Source of the DNA: Streptomyces oryzae
Lineage (GTDB): Bacteria; Actinomycetota; Actinomycetes; Streptomycetales; Streptomycetaceae
Assembly (NCBI RefSeq): GCF_017676365.1
Contig: NZ_JADKMA010000016.1
Span: 1-62,791 of the forward strand
Direction: 5' to 3'
DNA: 62,791 bases
The notes under the pieces are model-generated. The model had not been told where the DNA came from, searched no databases, and saw only the letters and a list, made by a program, of their open reading frames with translations. The position numbers and the translations under genes are program-made. Shown here in pieces: positions 1 to 8,202 of the stretch (position 1 is its first letter; the number at the start of each line of letters is the position of its first letter).

Positions 1-19
1 AGTTGTGTATAAGAGACAG
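1..19 (+). other. Nextera transposon mosaic-end adapter remnant
   Basis: Bases 1-19 read AGTTGTGTATAAGAGACAG, which is the 19-base Tn5/Nextera mosaic end with one mismatch at base 3. Its translation gives the MCIRDR peptide, a familiar sign of adapter carry-over. It puts an in-frame stop (TAA at 10-12) in front of the PKS gene. This is library sequence, not genomic DNA, so the contig truly begins at about base 20. Confidence 0.93.
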
Positions 20-21
20 GG

Positions 22-3000
22 CCCGCGCAGCCGCTGGCCGCTTCGCTGCCCACCGCTTCGGCGCTGCCGGTGAGTTCGGCGGCGGCGACCGGGGGCCCGG
101 GAGCCGCTGCGTCCGGGGCGCGCAGCGCCGACGCGCACCCGTTGCTCGACCTCTCCGGTGCGGTCACCGGTGCGGACGGGACGGTCACGGTCACCGGCAG
201 CGTGTCGCTCGCGGCGCAGCCGTGGCTGCGGGACCACCTGGTCAACGGGCGCGTGCTGCTGGCGGGTACCGCCTTCATCGACATGGTCGGGCGCGCCGGT
301 GCGGCCGTGGACGCCGCCTCGATCGCGGAGCTGACGCTGCACGCGCCGCTCGATCTGACCAGCGCCGACGAGGTGACCGTACAGCTCGTGTTCGCGCCGC
401 GGGCGGCGGACGGGACGCGCGGGGTCGAGGTGACCTCGCGGCCGGCCGGCGCCGCCGGGAGCCGGCCGTGGTCGCGGCACGCCACCGGCACGGTGGCCCC
501 GCTGCGCGGCGCGCCGGACTTCGACCTGGTCCAGTGGCCGCCGCCGGGGGCCAAGCAGCTGCCCTCGCAGGACTACTACGCCGCCATGGACGCGGCCGGC
601 TACACCTACGGCCCGGCGTTCCAGAGCCTGCGCGCCGTGTGGGCGCGCGGTGACGAGATCTTCGCCGAGGTCGAGCTGCCCGCAGGGTGCATGGCCGAAG
701 CCGGCCGGTACGGCGTGCATCCGGCTCTGCTGGACTCCGCACTGCACGCCATGGGCTTCGGTACCTGGATGGACGGCGGAGGGGGACTGCTGCCGTTCGC
801 CTGGCAGGGCATGTCGGTCTTCAGCCCGGGAGCCGGCGGCCGGGCCCGCGCCCGGCTGACCGCAGCGGGCGGCTCCGGCGTCGCGCTGCAACTGGCCGAC
901 GGGGACGGGAAACCGGTCGCGCAGCTGGACTGCCTGGTGCTGCGCTCGGCCACGGGCGAGCGCCCCGACCTGGTGCGGGACGCGCTGCTCACGCTCGGGT
1001 GGGAGCCGCTTCCCGAGCCGCCCGCCGCATCCGGTGCCGCGGCCGGTGACGCCGCTTCCCGCGCCACCTGGTCGCTGCTCGGCCCCGACCCGTACGGCAT
1101 GGCCGAGGTGGTCACCCCCACCGACGGCGGGGAGTACGCCGTCCTGTCGCTGCGCGGGCCCGCCGACGTTCCGGTGACCACCGCGGGGCTGGTGCCCGCC
1201 GCGCACGAGGCGGCCGGTGCGCTGCTCGACACCGCCAGGGACTGGCTGACCGACCCGGCCAACCGCGGCCGCCGCCTGGTCGTCCTGACCAGGGGAGCCA
1301 TCGCGGTCGAGCCGGGCGAGCCGGTCTCCGACCTGGTGAACGCTCCGGCGTGGGGCCTGCTGCGGGCTGCTCAGTCCGAGTTCCAGCGCAGGCTCGTCCT
1401 GGTGGAGCTGGACCGGCACGCGCCGGTGGCGGGGGTGCCCGCCGCGATCGCCGCCGCCGTGGCCGCCGATGAGTTCCACATCGCCCTGCGCGGCGAGCGG
1501 GTGCTGGTACCGAGGCTGGTGCCCGCAGCGCAGGACCCGGGCCTCACGGTGCCGGACACCCCGGCCTGGCGGCTGGACAGCACGGCGCCCGGCACCCTGG
1601 AGAGCCTGGCGCTGGTGCCCGCCGAGGACGCGTCCCGTCCGCTGGCCGCCGGGCAGGTACGGGTCGCGGTGCGCGCCGCTGCACTCAACTTCCGCGATGT
1701 GCTGGGCGCGCTCGGGATGTATCCGGGCGACCTGGTACTCGGTGCCGAGGGCGCCGGCGTGATCACCGAGGTCGGGCCCTCGGTCACCGGACTGTCCGTG
1801 GGCGACCGGGTGTTCGGCCTGATGCCCGGTGGCATCGGCCCCGTCTGCGTGACCGACGCGCGGGCCGTACGGCGCATCCCGGCCGGCTGGTCCTACGCCG
1901 AGGCCGCGGCAGCGCCCGTGGCGTATCTGACCGCCTACTACGGTCTGGTCGAGCTGGCCGGGCTGCGGGCGGGGGAGTCGGTCCTGGTGCACGCCGCCGC
2001 GGGCGGCGTCGGCAGCGCCGCTGTGCACCTGGCCCACCACCTGGGCGCCGACGTGTTCGCCAGCGCGTCGCCGGGCAAGCACGCCGAGGTGCGCGCGATG
2101 GGCGTACCCGCGTCGCTGATCCGCTCCTCGCGGGATGTCGGATACGCCGCCGCGTTCGCCGCCGAGACCAGCAACCGCGGGGTCGACGTCGTGCTCAACT
2201 CCCTCACCGGCGAGCACGTCGACGCCTCGCTGGGGCTGCTGCCCCGCGGTGGGCGGTTCATCGAGATGGGCAAGACCGACATCCGGCAGGCCGACGCCGT
2301 GGCCCGGAGCCATCCGGGGGTGCGCTACCAGGCGTTCGACCTCGTCGAAGCCGGCCCCGAGCGGATCGGCGCCATGTTCGACGCGCTGCTGCCGCTGTTC
2401 GAGCGGGGCGTACTGCCGCCGCCCGCCCGCACCGTGCTCGACGTCCGCCGGGCGCGGGACGCGATGCGCACCATGAGCCAGGGCAGGCACATCGGCAGGA
2501 TCGTGCTCGTCATGCCCCGTACGTTCGCCCCCGGCGGCACCGTGCTCGTCGCGGGCGGCACGGGCACGCTGGGCTCGGTGATCGCCCGCAACCTGGTCAC
2601 CGCACACGGTGTACGGCACCTGGTGCTGGCCTCCCGGCGTGGCGAGGCCGCGCCAGGGGCCCGCGAGCTGGCAGCCGAACTCACCGCGCTCGGGGCCGAG
2701 GTGCGGGTGGTGCGCTGCGATGTGACCGACCGCGACCAGGTGGCCGACGTGCTCGCCGGTGTCCCGGAGGCGCATCCGCTCACCGGTGTGGTGCAGGTGG
2801 TCGGGGCGCTGGACGACGGCATGCTCAGCGGCCAGACCCGGGCCCGGCTCGCGCCGGTGCTGCGGGCCAAGCTGGACGCCGCCGTCGTCCTCGACGAGCT
2901 GACCCGCGCCGCCGATCCCGACGTCTTCGTGATGTTCTCCGGCGCCGCCGGGGTGCTCGGCAACCCGGGGCAGTCCAACTACGCCGCGGCCAACGCGTTC

Positions 3001-4491
3001 CTGGACGCGCTGGCCAGGCGCCGCCGCACCGACGGCCTGCCGGGCCTGTCCATCGCGTTCGGGCTGTGGTCCAGCGTCAGCGATCTGACCCGGGACCTCC
3101 TGGAGGACGAGCAGGCCACCGCCATGATGGTGCGCAGCGGGTTCCGGATGCTCTCCGACCAGGACGGCGCAGCGCTGTTCAACGCCGCCGTCGCGGCACC
3201 GGCGGACCTGGCCGTGCCGATGCGGCTGGACATTCCCGCGCTGCGGTCCGCACCCGTGCACCCGGTGCTGCGCAGCCTCGTCCGGCAGCCCTCGACGGCC
3301 GCTCCCCGGACGCGGACGGCTGCGTCCGGGACCCCGGCAACGCGGCCTGCCACGGCCTCGGCCGCGGCAACTGACGTGCGCCCGGCGGAAACTGACGCGT
3401 CCGCTGCGGCAGCCGCCGCACGCGGCACGGCAGGTGACGTACCCGCCGCGGGAGGTGACGTACGCGCGGCGGTGGCCGACGTACGCGCCGCCGGAGGCGA
3501 CGTACCCGCCGCAGCAGCCGACCTGCCCGCCGCGCCCGCCGATGCCCCCGCGGTGCCGGTCGGCACCGCGGGCCCGGCGTCGTCCGGTTCGCTGCTGGAG
3601 CGGTTGGCCGGTACCGAGCCGGACCGGCGGCGGGAGGTGCTGCTGGCGCTGGTGGCCGAGAACGTCGCGGCGGTGCTGCCCGGGTTCGAGCCCGAACACA
3701 TCGAGGAGGACAGCGGCTTCGCGGAGCTCGGGTTCGACTCGCTGACCGCTGTGGAGCTGCGCAACCGGCTCGACCAGGCGACCGGGCTGCGGCTGCCGGT
3801 GACGCTGGTCTTCGACCAGGCGACCGCCGGCGCGCTGGCGAGCCATCTGCTGGGACTGCTGGCCGACCGGATCCCCGCAGCCCAGGCCGCCCAGGCGGCC
3901 GCCGGCGGCGGGGCGGAAGCCGGCGAGGACTCCTGGGCCGCGCTGCTGGCGCCGGAGAACCTGGCCGGCGTGGGCGCGGTCGCCGACCTGGGCGGCGGCG
4001 GTGGCGAACACCTCGCCACCCTGGCGTCCGAGCAGGGCGCGGCCGTGGTCCATACGGTGCCCGCCGCTCCCGACGAGGCCCTGCCCGGCAGTTACGACCT
4101 GGTGGTGGCCCTGGGCTGCCTGGTGGCCGTACGCCGTAAGCGGGAGCTGCTGGCCAGAATCGACGCCGCGCTGATCGACGGCGGCCGGATGCTGCTGGCC
4201 GACCACGTCGGCACCCTGCGCGGCGACCTGGACGACCGTGCTGCCGGGGTGCTGGTGCCCAGCGTGGACTCGTGGGTGTCGCTGCTCGGCTCGGCCCGCC
4301 TCGTCGTCGACCAGATCACCGAACCGCCGGCCGTGGTGGCGCCGCTGCTCGACCACGCCGGGCTCGCCGAGCCGCACCGCCGCGGGTGGACCCGTCCGGT
4401 GCTGCTGCGGCTGCGCAAGGACGCAGGGCTGGCGGCGGACGAACGAGACCGGGCCAACCACCGTGCACTGACCGAGTGGGCAGGCGCCTGA
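22..4491 (+). CDS. Type I PKS, 5'-partial: DH-ER-KR-ACP-MT-like domain
   Basis: This is the 3' part of a modular polyketide synthase; the start and any KS lie beyond the contig edge. Residue numbers count from the GTG at 70. The DH has the hot-dog His (H56 in DHLVNGRVLL) and Asp (D222 in HPALLDSALH). The ER has the NADPH loop HAAAGGVGSA at about 640. The KR has GGTGTLG at about 829, the B-type LDD motif and SNYAAAN. The ACP has Ser in FDSL at about 1224. The last 180 residues form a Rossmann-like domain with a weak SAM motif (ADLGGGGG) and may be a degenerate methyltransferase. The module should reduce its beta-carbon fully to CH2. No AT is seen in the visible part, and trans-acting ATs lie downstream. 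An alanine/proline linker before the ACP holds six 21-base repeats. The next PKS gene starts 17 bases after the stop, so both probably share an operon. Confidence 0.93.
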   Translation, partial: PAQPLAASLPTASALPVSSAAATGGPGAAASGARSADAHPLLDLSGAVTGADGTVTVTGSVSLAAQPWLRDHLVNGRVLLAGTAFIDMVGRAGAAVDAASIAELTLHAPLDLTSADEVTVQLVFAPRAADGTRGVEVTSRPAGAAGSRPWSRHATGTVAPLRGAPDFDLVQWPPPGAKQLPSQDYYAAMDAAGYTYGPAFQSLRAVWARGDEIFAEVELPAGCMAEAGRYGVHPALLDSALHAMGFGTWMDGGGGLLPFAWQGMSVFSPGAGGRARARLTAAGGSGVALQLADGDGKPVAQLDCLVLRSATGERPDLVRDALLTLGWEPLPEPPAASGAAAGDAASRATWSLLGPDPYGMAEVVTPTDGGEYAVLSLRGPADVPVTTAGLVPAAHEAAGALLDTARDWLTDPANRGRRLVVLTRGAIAVEPGEPVSDLVNAPAWGLLRAAQSEFQRRLVLVELDRHAPVAGVPAAIAAAVAADEFHIALRGERVLVPRLVPAAQDPGLTVPDTPAWRLDSTAPGTLESLALVPAEDASRPLAAGQVRVAVRAAALNFRDVLGALGMYPGDLVLGAEGAGVITEVGPSVTGLSVGDRVFGLMPGGIGPVCVTDARAVRRIPAGWSYAEAAAAPVAYLTAYYGLVELAGLRAGESVLVHAAAGGVGSAAVHLAHHLGADVFASASPGKHAEVRAMGVPASLIRSSRDVGYAAAFAAETSNRGVDVVLNSLTGEHVDASLGLLPRGGRFIEMGKTDIRQADAVARSHPGVRYQAFDLVEAGPERIGAMFDALLPLFERGVLPPPARTVLDVRRARDAMRTMSQGRHIGRIVLVMPRTFAPGGTVLVAGGTGTLGSVIARNLVTAHGVRHLVLASRRGEAAPGARELAAELTALGAEVRVVRCDVTDRDQVADVLAGVPEAHPLTGVVQVVGALDDGMLSGQTRARLAPVLRAKLDAAVVLDELTRAADPDVFVMFSGAAGVLGNPGQSNYAAANAFLDALARRRRTDGLPGLSIAFGLWSSVSDLTRDLLEDEQATAMMVRSGFRMLSDQDGAALFNAAVAAPADLAVPMRLDIPALRSAPVHPVLRSLVRQPSTAAPRTRTAASGTPATRPATASAAATDVRPAETDASAAAAAARGTAGDVPAAGGDVRAAVADVRAAGGDVPAAAADLPAAPADAPAVPVGTAGPASSGSLLERLAGTEPDRRREVLLALVAENVAAVLPGFEPEHIEEDSGFAELGFDSLTAVELRNRLDQATGLRLPVTLVFDQATAGALASHLLGLLADRIPAAQAAQAAAGGGAEAGEDSWAALLAPENLAGVGAVADLGGGGGEHLATLASEQGAAVVHTVPAAPDEALPGSYDLVVALGCLVAVRRKRELLARIDAALIDGGRMLLADHVGTLRGDLDDRAAGVLVPSVDSWVSLLGSARLVVDQITEPPAVVAPLLDHAGLAEPHRRGWTRPVLLRLRKDAGLAADERDRANHRALTEWAGA
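3433..3558 (+). repeat. Six in-frame 21-base tandem units in PKS linker
   Basis: Six consecutive seven-codon units encode GDVPAAG, GDVRAAV, ADVRAAG, GDVPAAA, ADLPAAP and ADAPAVP, just upstream of the ACP. The first four also share the bases GACGTAC. The array lies in the flexible KR-ACP linker. It probably arose by replication slippage and may vary in copy number between strains. Confidence 0.85.
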
Positions 4492-4508
4492 ATCCGGAGG
4501 GGAGAGAC

Positions 4509-7500
4509 ATGTCCGAGGTTGTGCGCGTGGTCGAGGAGGCCGCGGCCAAACTGAACCTGACCACCATCGGGGGCCTGGACCTGGCCAGATCGGTGTCGCT
4601 GGTCGAGGCCATCAACAGCAGGCTGGGCACCAGCCTGTCCAGCGGGGTGGTCGCCGACCACCCCGACATCGGCAGGCTCGCAGCGCACGTCGAGTCGGTG
4701 CTGGCCGAGCAGACGGCCCGGGAGGAGGTGGCGATCGTCGGGCTGCACTGCCGCACCGGCGACGCGGCCGACCCCGGCCAGTTCTGGGACGTGGTGCGCC
4801 ACGGCCGCGACGTCACCCGTCAGATCAGCGACCCGGTCGCGGTCCGGATGTTCCAGGAAGCCTTCCCCGGCGCCGAGTTGCCCCGCTACGGGGCGATGCC
4901 GGACACCGACGCCTTCGACCCGGCGTTCTTCCGTATCGCGCCGACCGAGGCGGCGGCGATGGACGCGGCCCAGCGGGTGCTGCTGGAGTCCAGCTACCAC
5001 GCGCTGGAGGACGCCGCGATCGACGCCGCCACCCTGCGCGGCCGGCGGGTCGGCACCGTGGTGGGCACCACGGGTCTGGCGCCGCAGGCGGAGTACAACG
5101 CCCACTCGCTGCTGGGCTCCGACACCAGCGTCATGGTCGCCAGGCTCGCCTACCACCTCGATCTGGCCGGGCCCGCGCTGGCGATGGACACCGCCTGCTC
5201 CTCGTCGCTGGTGGCCCTCGACCTCGCCTCCCGGCTGCTGCTGTCGGACGAGGCCGATGTGGTGCTCGCGGGCGGGGTGTACGTGGCCAACCACCCCGGG
5301 GTGTTCCTGACCATGCAGAGCCTGGGCACCGTCTCGGGCACCCGCAGGTGCCGGCCGTTCGACGCGGAGGCCGACGGCATGCTGGTCGGCGAGGGCGTCG
5401 GCATGCTCGTACTGAAGCGGCTGTCCGACGCGCTGCGCGACAACGACCGGATTCACGGGGTGATCCGGGCCAGCGGCACCAACCAGGACGGCCGCACCTC
5501 GGGCATCACGGCCCCCAGCACCCAGGCGCAGGCCACACTGCTGCGCTCGGTGCTGGGCCGCAGCGGCGTCACGGCGGACGAGCTCGGCTACTTCGAGGCG
5601 CACGGAACCGGCACCACGCTCGGCGACCCCATCGAGATCGCGGGCATCACCTCGGCCTTCTCCGGGCTCACCGACCGCACCGGCTACTGCCCGATCGGAT
5701 CGGTGAAGGCCAACATCGGCCACACCATGGGCGCCGCCGGAGTGCTCGGCGTCATCAAGGTGCTGCTGAGCATGCGGGCCGGAGTGGTGCCGCCCGCCGC
5801 GAACTTCACCACTCCCAGCCCCCACATCGACTTCTCCGCCGCACCGGTACGGGTGGCCACCGAGGAGTCCCCGTGGGCGCCGGGCCCGGACGGCCGCAGG
5901 CATGCCGCGGTCAGCTCTTTCGGCTACAGCGGCACCAACGCCCACCTGGTGCTCTCCGACCACCCGGCGCCCGGCGCGCCGCCTGCGGCCGCTCCCCGGC
6001 GGCAGCTGGTGCCGCTCTCCGCGCGGACCGCGGAACGGCTCCGTACCAAGGCGGCCGAACTCGCCGCCGCGCTGCGCGGTCCGCTCGCCGAAGCGGATCT
6101 GGCGGATGTCGCCTACACCCTCCAGGTCGGCCGGGAGCCGATGCCGCAGCGGGCGGCCGTGGTCGCGGACTCCACGGCCGAACTGGCCGACAAGCTCGAC
6201 CGGGTGGCGGCCGGCGAGGAGACGGACACCGGCGGTCTCCCCGCCGCACTGGCCGAGCCGGCGGCGAAGTGGGCGGCAGGCGAGCCCGTTTCCTGGGCAC
6301 GGCTCCACCTGGGCACCGCACCGCGCCGGATCGGGCTGCCCGGCTACCCCTTCGAGCGCAACCGCTATCCGCATGTCTGGGCCGACGGCACCCCGATCGA
6401 GCGTCCGACCGACGGTTCGGCGCCGATCGCCCCGCTGGGTTCGGCGGCCGGGGACTCAACGGCCGCACAGCCCGCACAGCCCGCACAGTCCGGGCAGTCC
6501 GGGCAGCCCGAAAACGCCGGGCAGACCGGGGTACCGGCAGGACCGGCGGGACCGGCAGGACCGGCAGAACCGGCCGGGCCCGGAGTGCCGTCCGTGCTGC
6601 CCGAACTGGATGCCGCGGCGTCGGCGCACCTCGCCGAGCACCCCGACAGGACCAGCCTGCGGGCCGCGCTGGAGGCCGAGGAACTGGCCGGGGAGCTGGC
6701 GACGCTGTGCGAACGGCTGCTGCTGGCGTCCCTGCGCCGGATGGGCGTCTTCTCCACCGCGGGGGAGCGGTACACCGTCCAGGAGCTGATCGGCCGGCTG
6801 GGCGTCGTCGCCGAGCACCACCGCCAGCTGGCGGGCCTGGTGCGGCTGCTGGTGGACGCCGGGTATCTTGCCGAGGACGGTGACAGCTACACCACCACCG
6901 CCGAGTGCGCGGCGATGACCCTGCAGTGGGAACAGGCCGCAGTGGACGAGCTCACCGGCGAACTGCTCGGCCGCAGGCCCGAGATGGCTGGCTTCGCCAA
7001 GCTGCTCACCTCCTGCCTCGACGCCTATCCCGAGGTGCTGACCGGGAAGCGCAAGGCACACGAAGTGCTGTTCCCCGACGGCTCCTTCACCGCCGTCGAG
7101 GGCGTCTACCACAGCGACCAGGACGCCAACGCCCTCGTCGCCCGCCTGGTCGGGGACTATGTGCACGCCCGGCTCGAGCGGGACCCGGAGGTTCCGGTCG
7201 CGGTGCTGGAGGTGGGCGCGGGCACCGGTGGCACGACCGCATCGGTGCTGCCGGCCCTGTCCCCGTACAGCGACCGGGTGCGCTACACCTACACCGACAT
7301 CTCCCGCGGCTTCACCCGTTACGGCGCCGACCGGTACGGCCGCGAGCACGAGTTCCTGGACACCGCCGTCCTGGACATCGAGCGGGCTCCGGCCTCCCAG
7401 GGCTTCGCCGGGGGCGAGTACGACGTGGTGCTGGCCACCAACGTGCTGCACGCCACGGCGCGGATCGACCGCACCCTGGCCAACGCGCGCTCCCTGCTGC

Positions 7501-8150
7501 GTCCTGGCGGCGTCATCATCCTGCTGGAGGTCACCCGGGTGCAGCCGTTCCCGACCCTGACCTTCGGGCTGATGCCGGGCTGGTGGTCCTTCCAGGACAC
7601 CCGGCTGCCCAACGGTCCGCTGCTGAGCGCCCCGATGTGGCGGCAGGCGCTGGAGCGGGCCGGCATGGGCTCGGTACGGACCTTCTCGCTGCTGGCCACC
7701 CGGGAGGACCAGGCGCTGGAGTCCGTGATGCTGGCCGAGAACCCCGGCGCCACCGCCACCGCCGCCGCCGCGCCCGTCGAGCCCGTCGCGGCTTCCCCGG
7801 CCGTCGCGTCCGCCGCGTCCGCCGGGCAGGCACCGGCCCGGCCGGCCCCGGACGGGACCGCGGCCGGCCCGGAGAGCGGCGCGCTGGAGGCCATGGTGGC
7901 GGAGGCGGTCGCCGAGGTGCTCGGCCTCGCCAAAGTCGATCCCAAGGACGACTTCCACGACCTGGGCGGCGACTCGATCCTCGCCACGCAGGTCATCTCC
8001 CGGCTGCGCGACCACTTCCCGATCGAGCTCGACCTCGGTGGTCTGTTCGAGGCCGGCACCGTCGCGGCGATGGCGCAGGTCGTCGAGGCGGAGCTGGTCG
8101 ACCGGATCGACGAGCTCCCCGACAGCGTCGTCGCCGACATGCTCGCCTGA
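4509..8150 (+). CDS. Trans-AT PKS module: degenerate carrier-KS-ATd-cMT-PCP
   Basis: This 1213-residue PKS has no acyltransferase. Residues 1-70 resemble an ACP, but the phosphopantetheine Ser is missing (GLDLARS where GxDSI is expected). The KS (about 75-500) has the full triad: Cys in DTACSSS near 229, His in EAHGTGT near 364 and His in NIGHTMG near 404. After it come about 150 residues of KS-AT linker and docking sequence ending in GYPFERNRYPHVW, as in AT-less modules. A Gln/Pro/Gly-rich linker follows, then a C-methyltransferase with VLEVGAGTGG near 899, then a carrier with GGDSIL near 1155. There is no KR, so an alpha-methyl-beta-keto thioester is predicted and would go to the NRPS encoded next. 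The start ATG at 4509 has GGAGGGGAGA upstream. Confidence 0.93.
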   Translation: MSEVVRVVEEAAAKLNLTTIGGLDLARSVSLVEAINSRLGTSLSSGVVADHPDIGRLAAHVESVLAEQTAREEVAIVGLHCRTGDAADPGQFWDVVRHGRDVTRQISDPVAVRMFQEAFPGAELPRYGAMPDTDAFDPAFFRIAPTEAAAMDAAQRVLLESSYHALEDAAIDAATLRGRRVGTVVGTTGLAPQAEYNAHSLLGSDTSVMVARLAYHLDLAGPALAMDTACSSSLVALDLASRLLLSDEADVVLAGGVYVANHPGVFLTMQSLGTVSGTRRCRPFDAEADGMLVGEGVGMLVLKRLSDALRDNDRIHGVIRASGTNQDGRTSGITAPSTQAQATLLRSVLGRSGVTADELGYFEAHGTGTTLGDPIEIAGITSAFSGLTDRTGYCPIGSVKANIGHTMGAAGVLGVIKVLLSMRAGVVPPAANFTTPSPHIDFSAAPVRVATEESPWAPGPDGRRHAAVSSFGYSGTNAHLVLSDHPAPGAPPAAAPRRQLVPLSARTAERLRTKAAELAAALRGPLAEADLADVAYTLQVGREPMPQRAAVVADSTAELADKLDRVAAGEETDTGGLPAALAEPAAKWAAGEPVSWARLHLGTAPRRIGLPGYPFERNRYPHVWADGTPIERPTDGSAPIAPLGSAAGDSTAAQPAQPAQSGQSGQPENAGQTGVPAGPAGPAGPAEPAGPGVPSVLPELDAAASAHLAEHPDRTSLRAALEAEELAGELATLCERLLLASLRRMGVFSTAGERYTVQELIGRLGVVAEHHRQLAGLVRLLVDAGYLAEDGDSYTTTAECAAMTLQWEQAAVDELTGELLGRRPEMAGFAKLLTSCLDAYPEVLTGKRKAHEVLFPDGSFTAVEGVYHSDQDANALVARLVGDYVHARLERDPEVPVAVLEVGAGTGGTTASVLPALSPYSDRVRYTYTDISRGFTRYGADRYGREHEFLDTAVLDIERAPASQGFAGGEYDVVLATNVLHATARIDRTLANARSLLRPGGVIILLEVTRVQPFPTLTFGLMPGWWSFQDTRLPNGPLLSAPMWRQALERAGMGSVRTFSLLATREDQALESVMLAENPGATATAAAAPVEPVAASPAVASAASAGQAPARPAPDGTAAGPESGALEAMVAEAVAEVLGLAKVDPKDDFHDLGGDSILATQVISRLRDHFPIELDLGGLFEAGTVAAMAQVVEAELVDRIDELPDSVVADMLA

Positions 8151-8202
8151 CCCGCGACCCCGGCACCGGAACCCACCGAACTCGGCAGAAGGAGCACTCC
8201 CC

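Noticed and set aside
4092..6374. 760-codon minus-strand frame across the PKS genes
   Set aside because: Shadow of two plus-strand PKS genes whose domains and motifs are certain.
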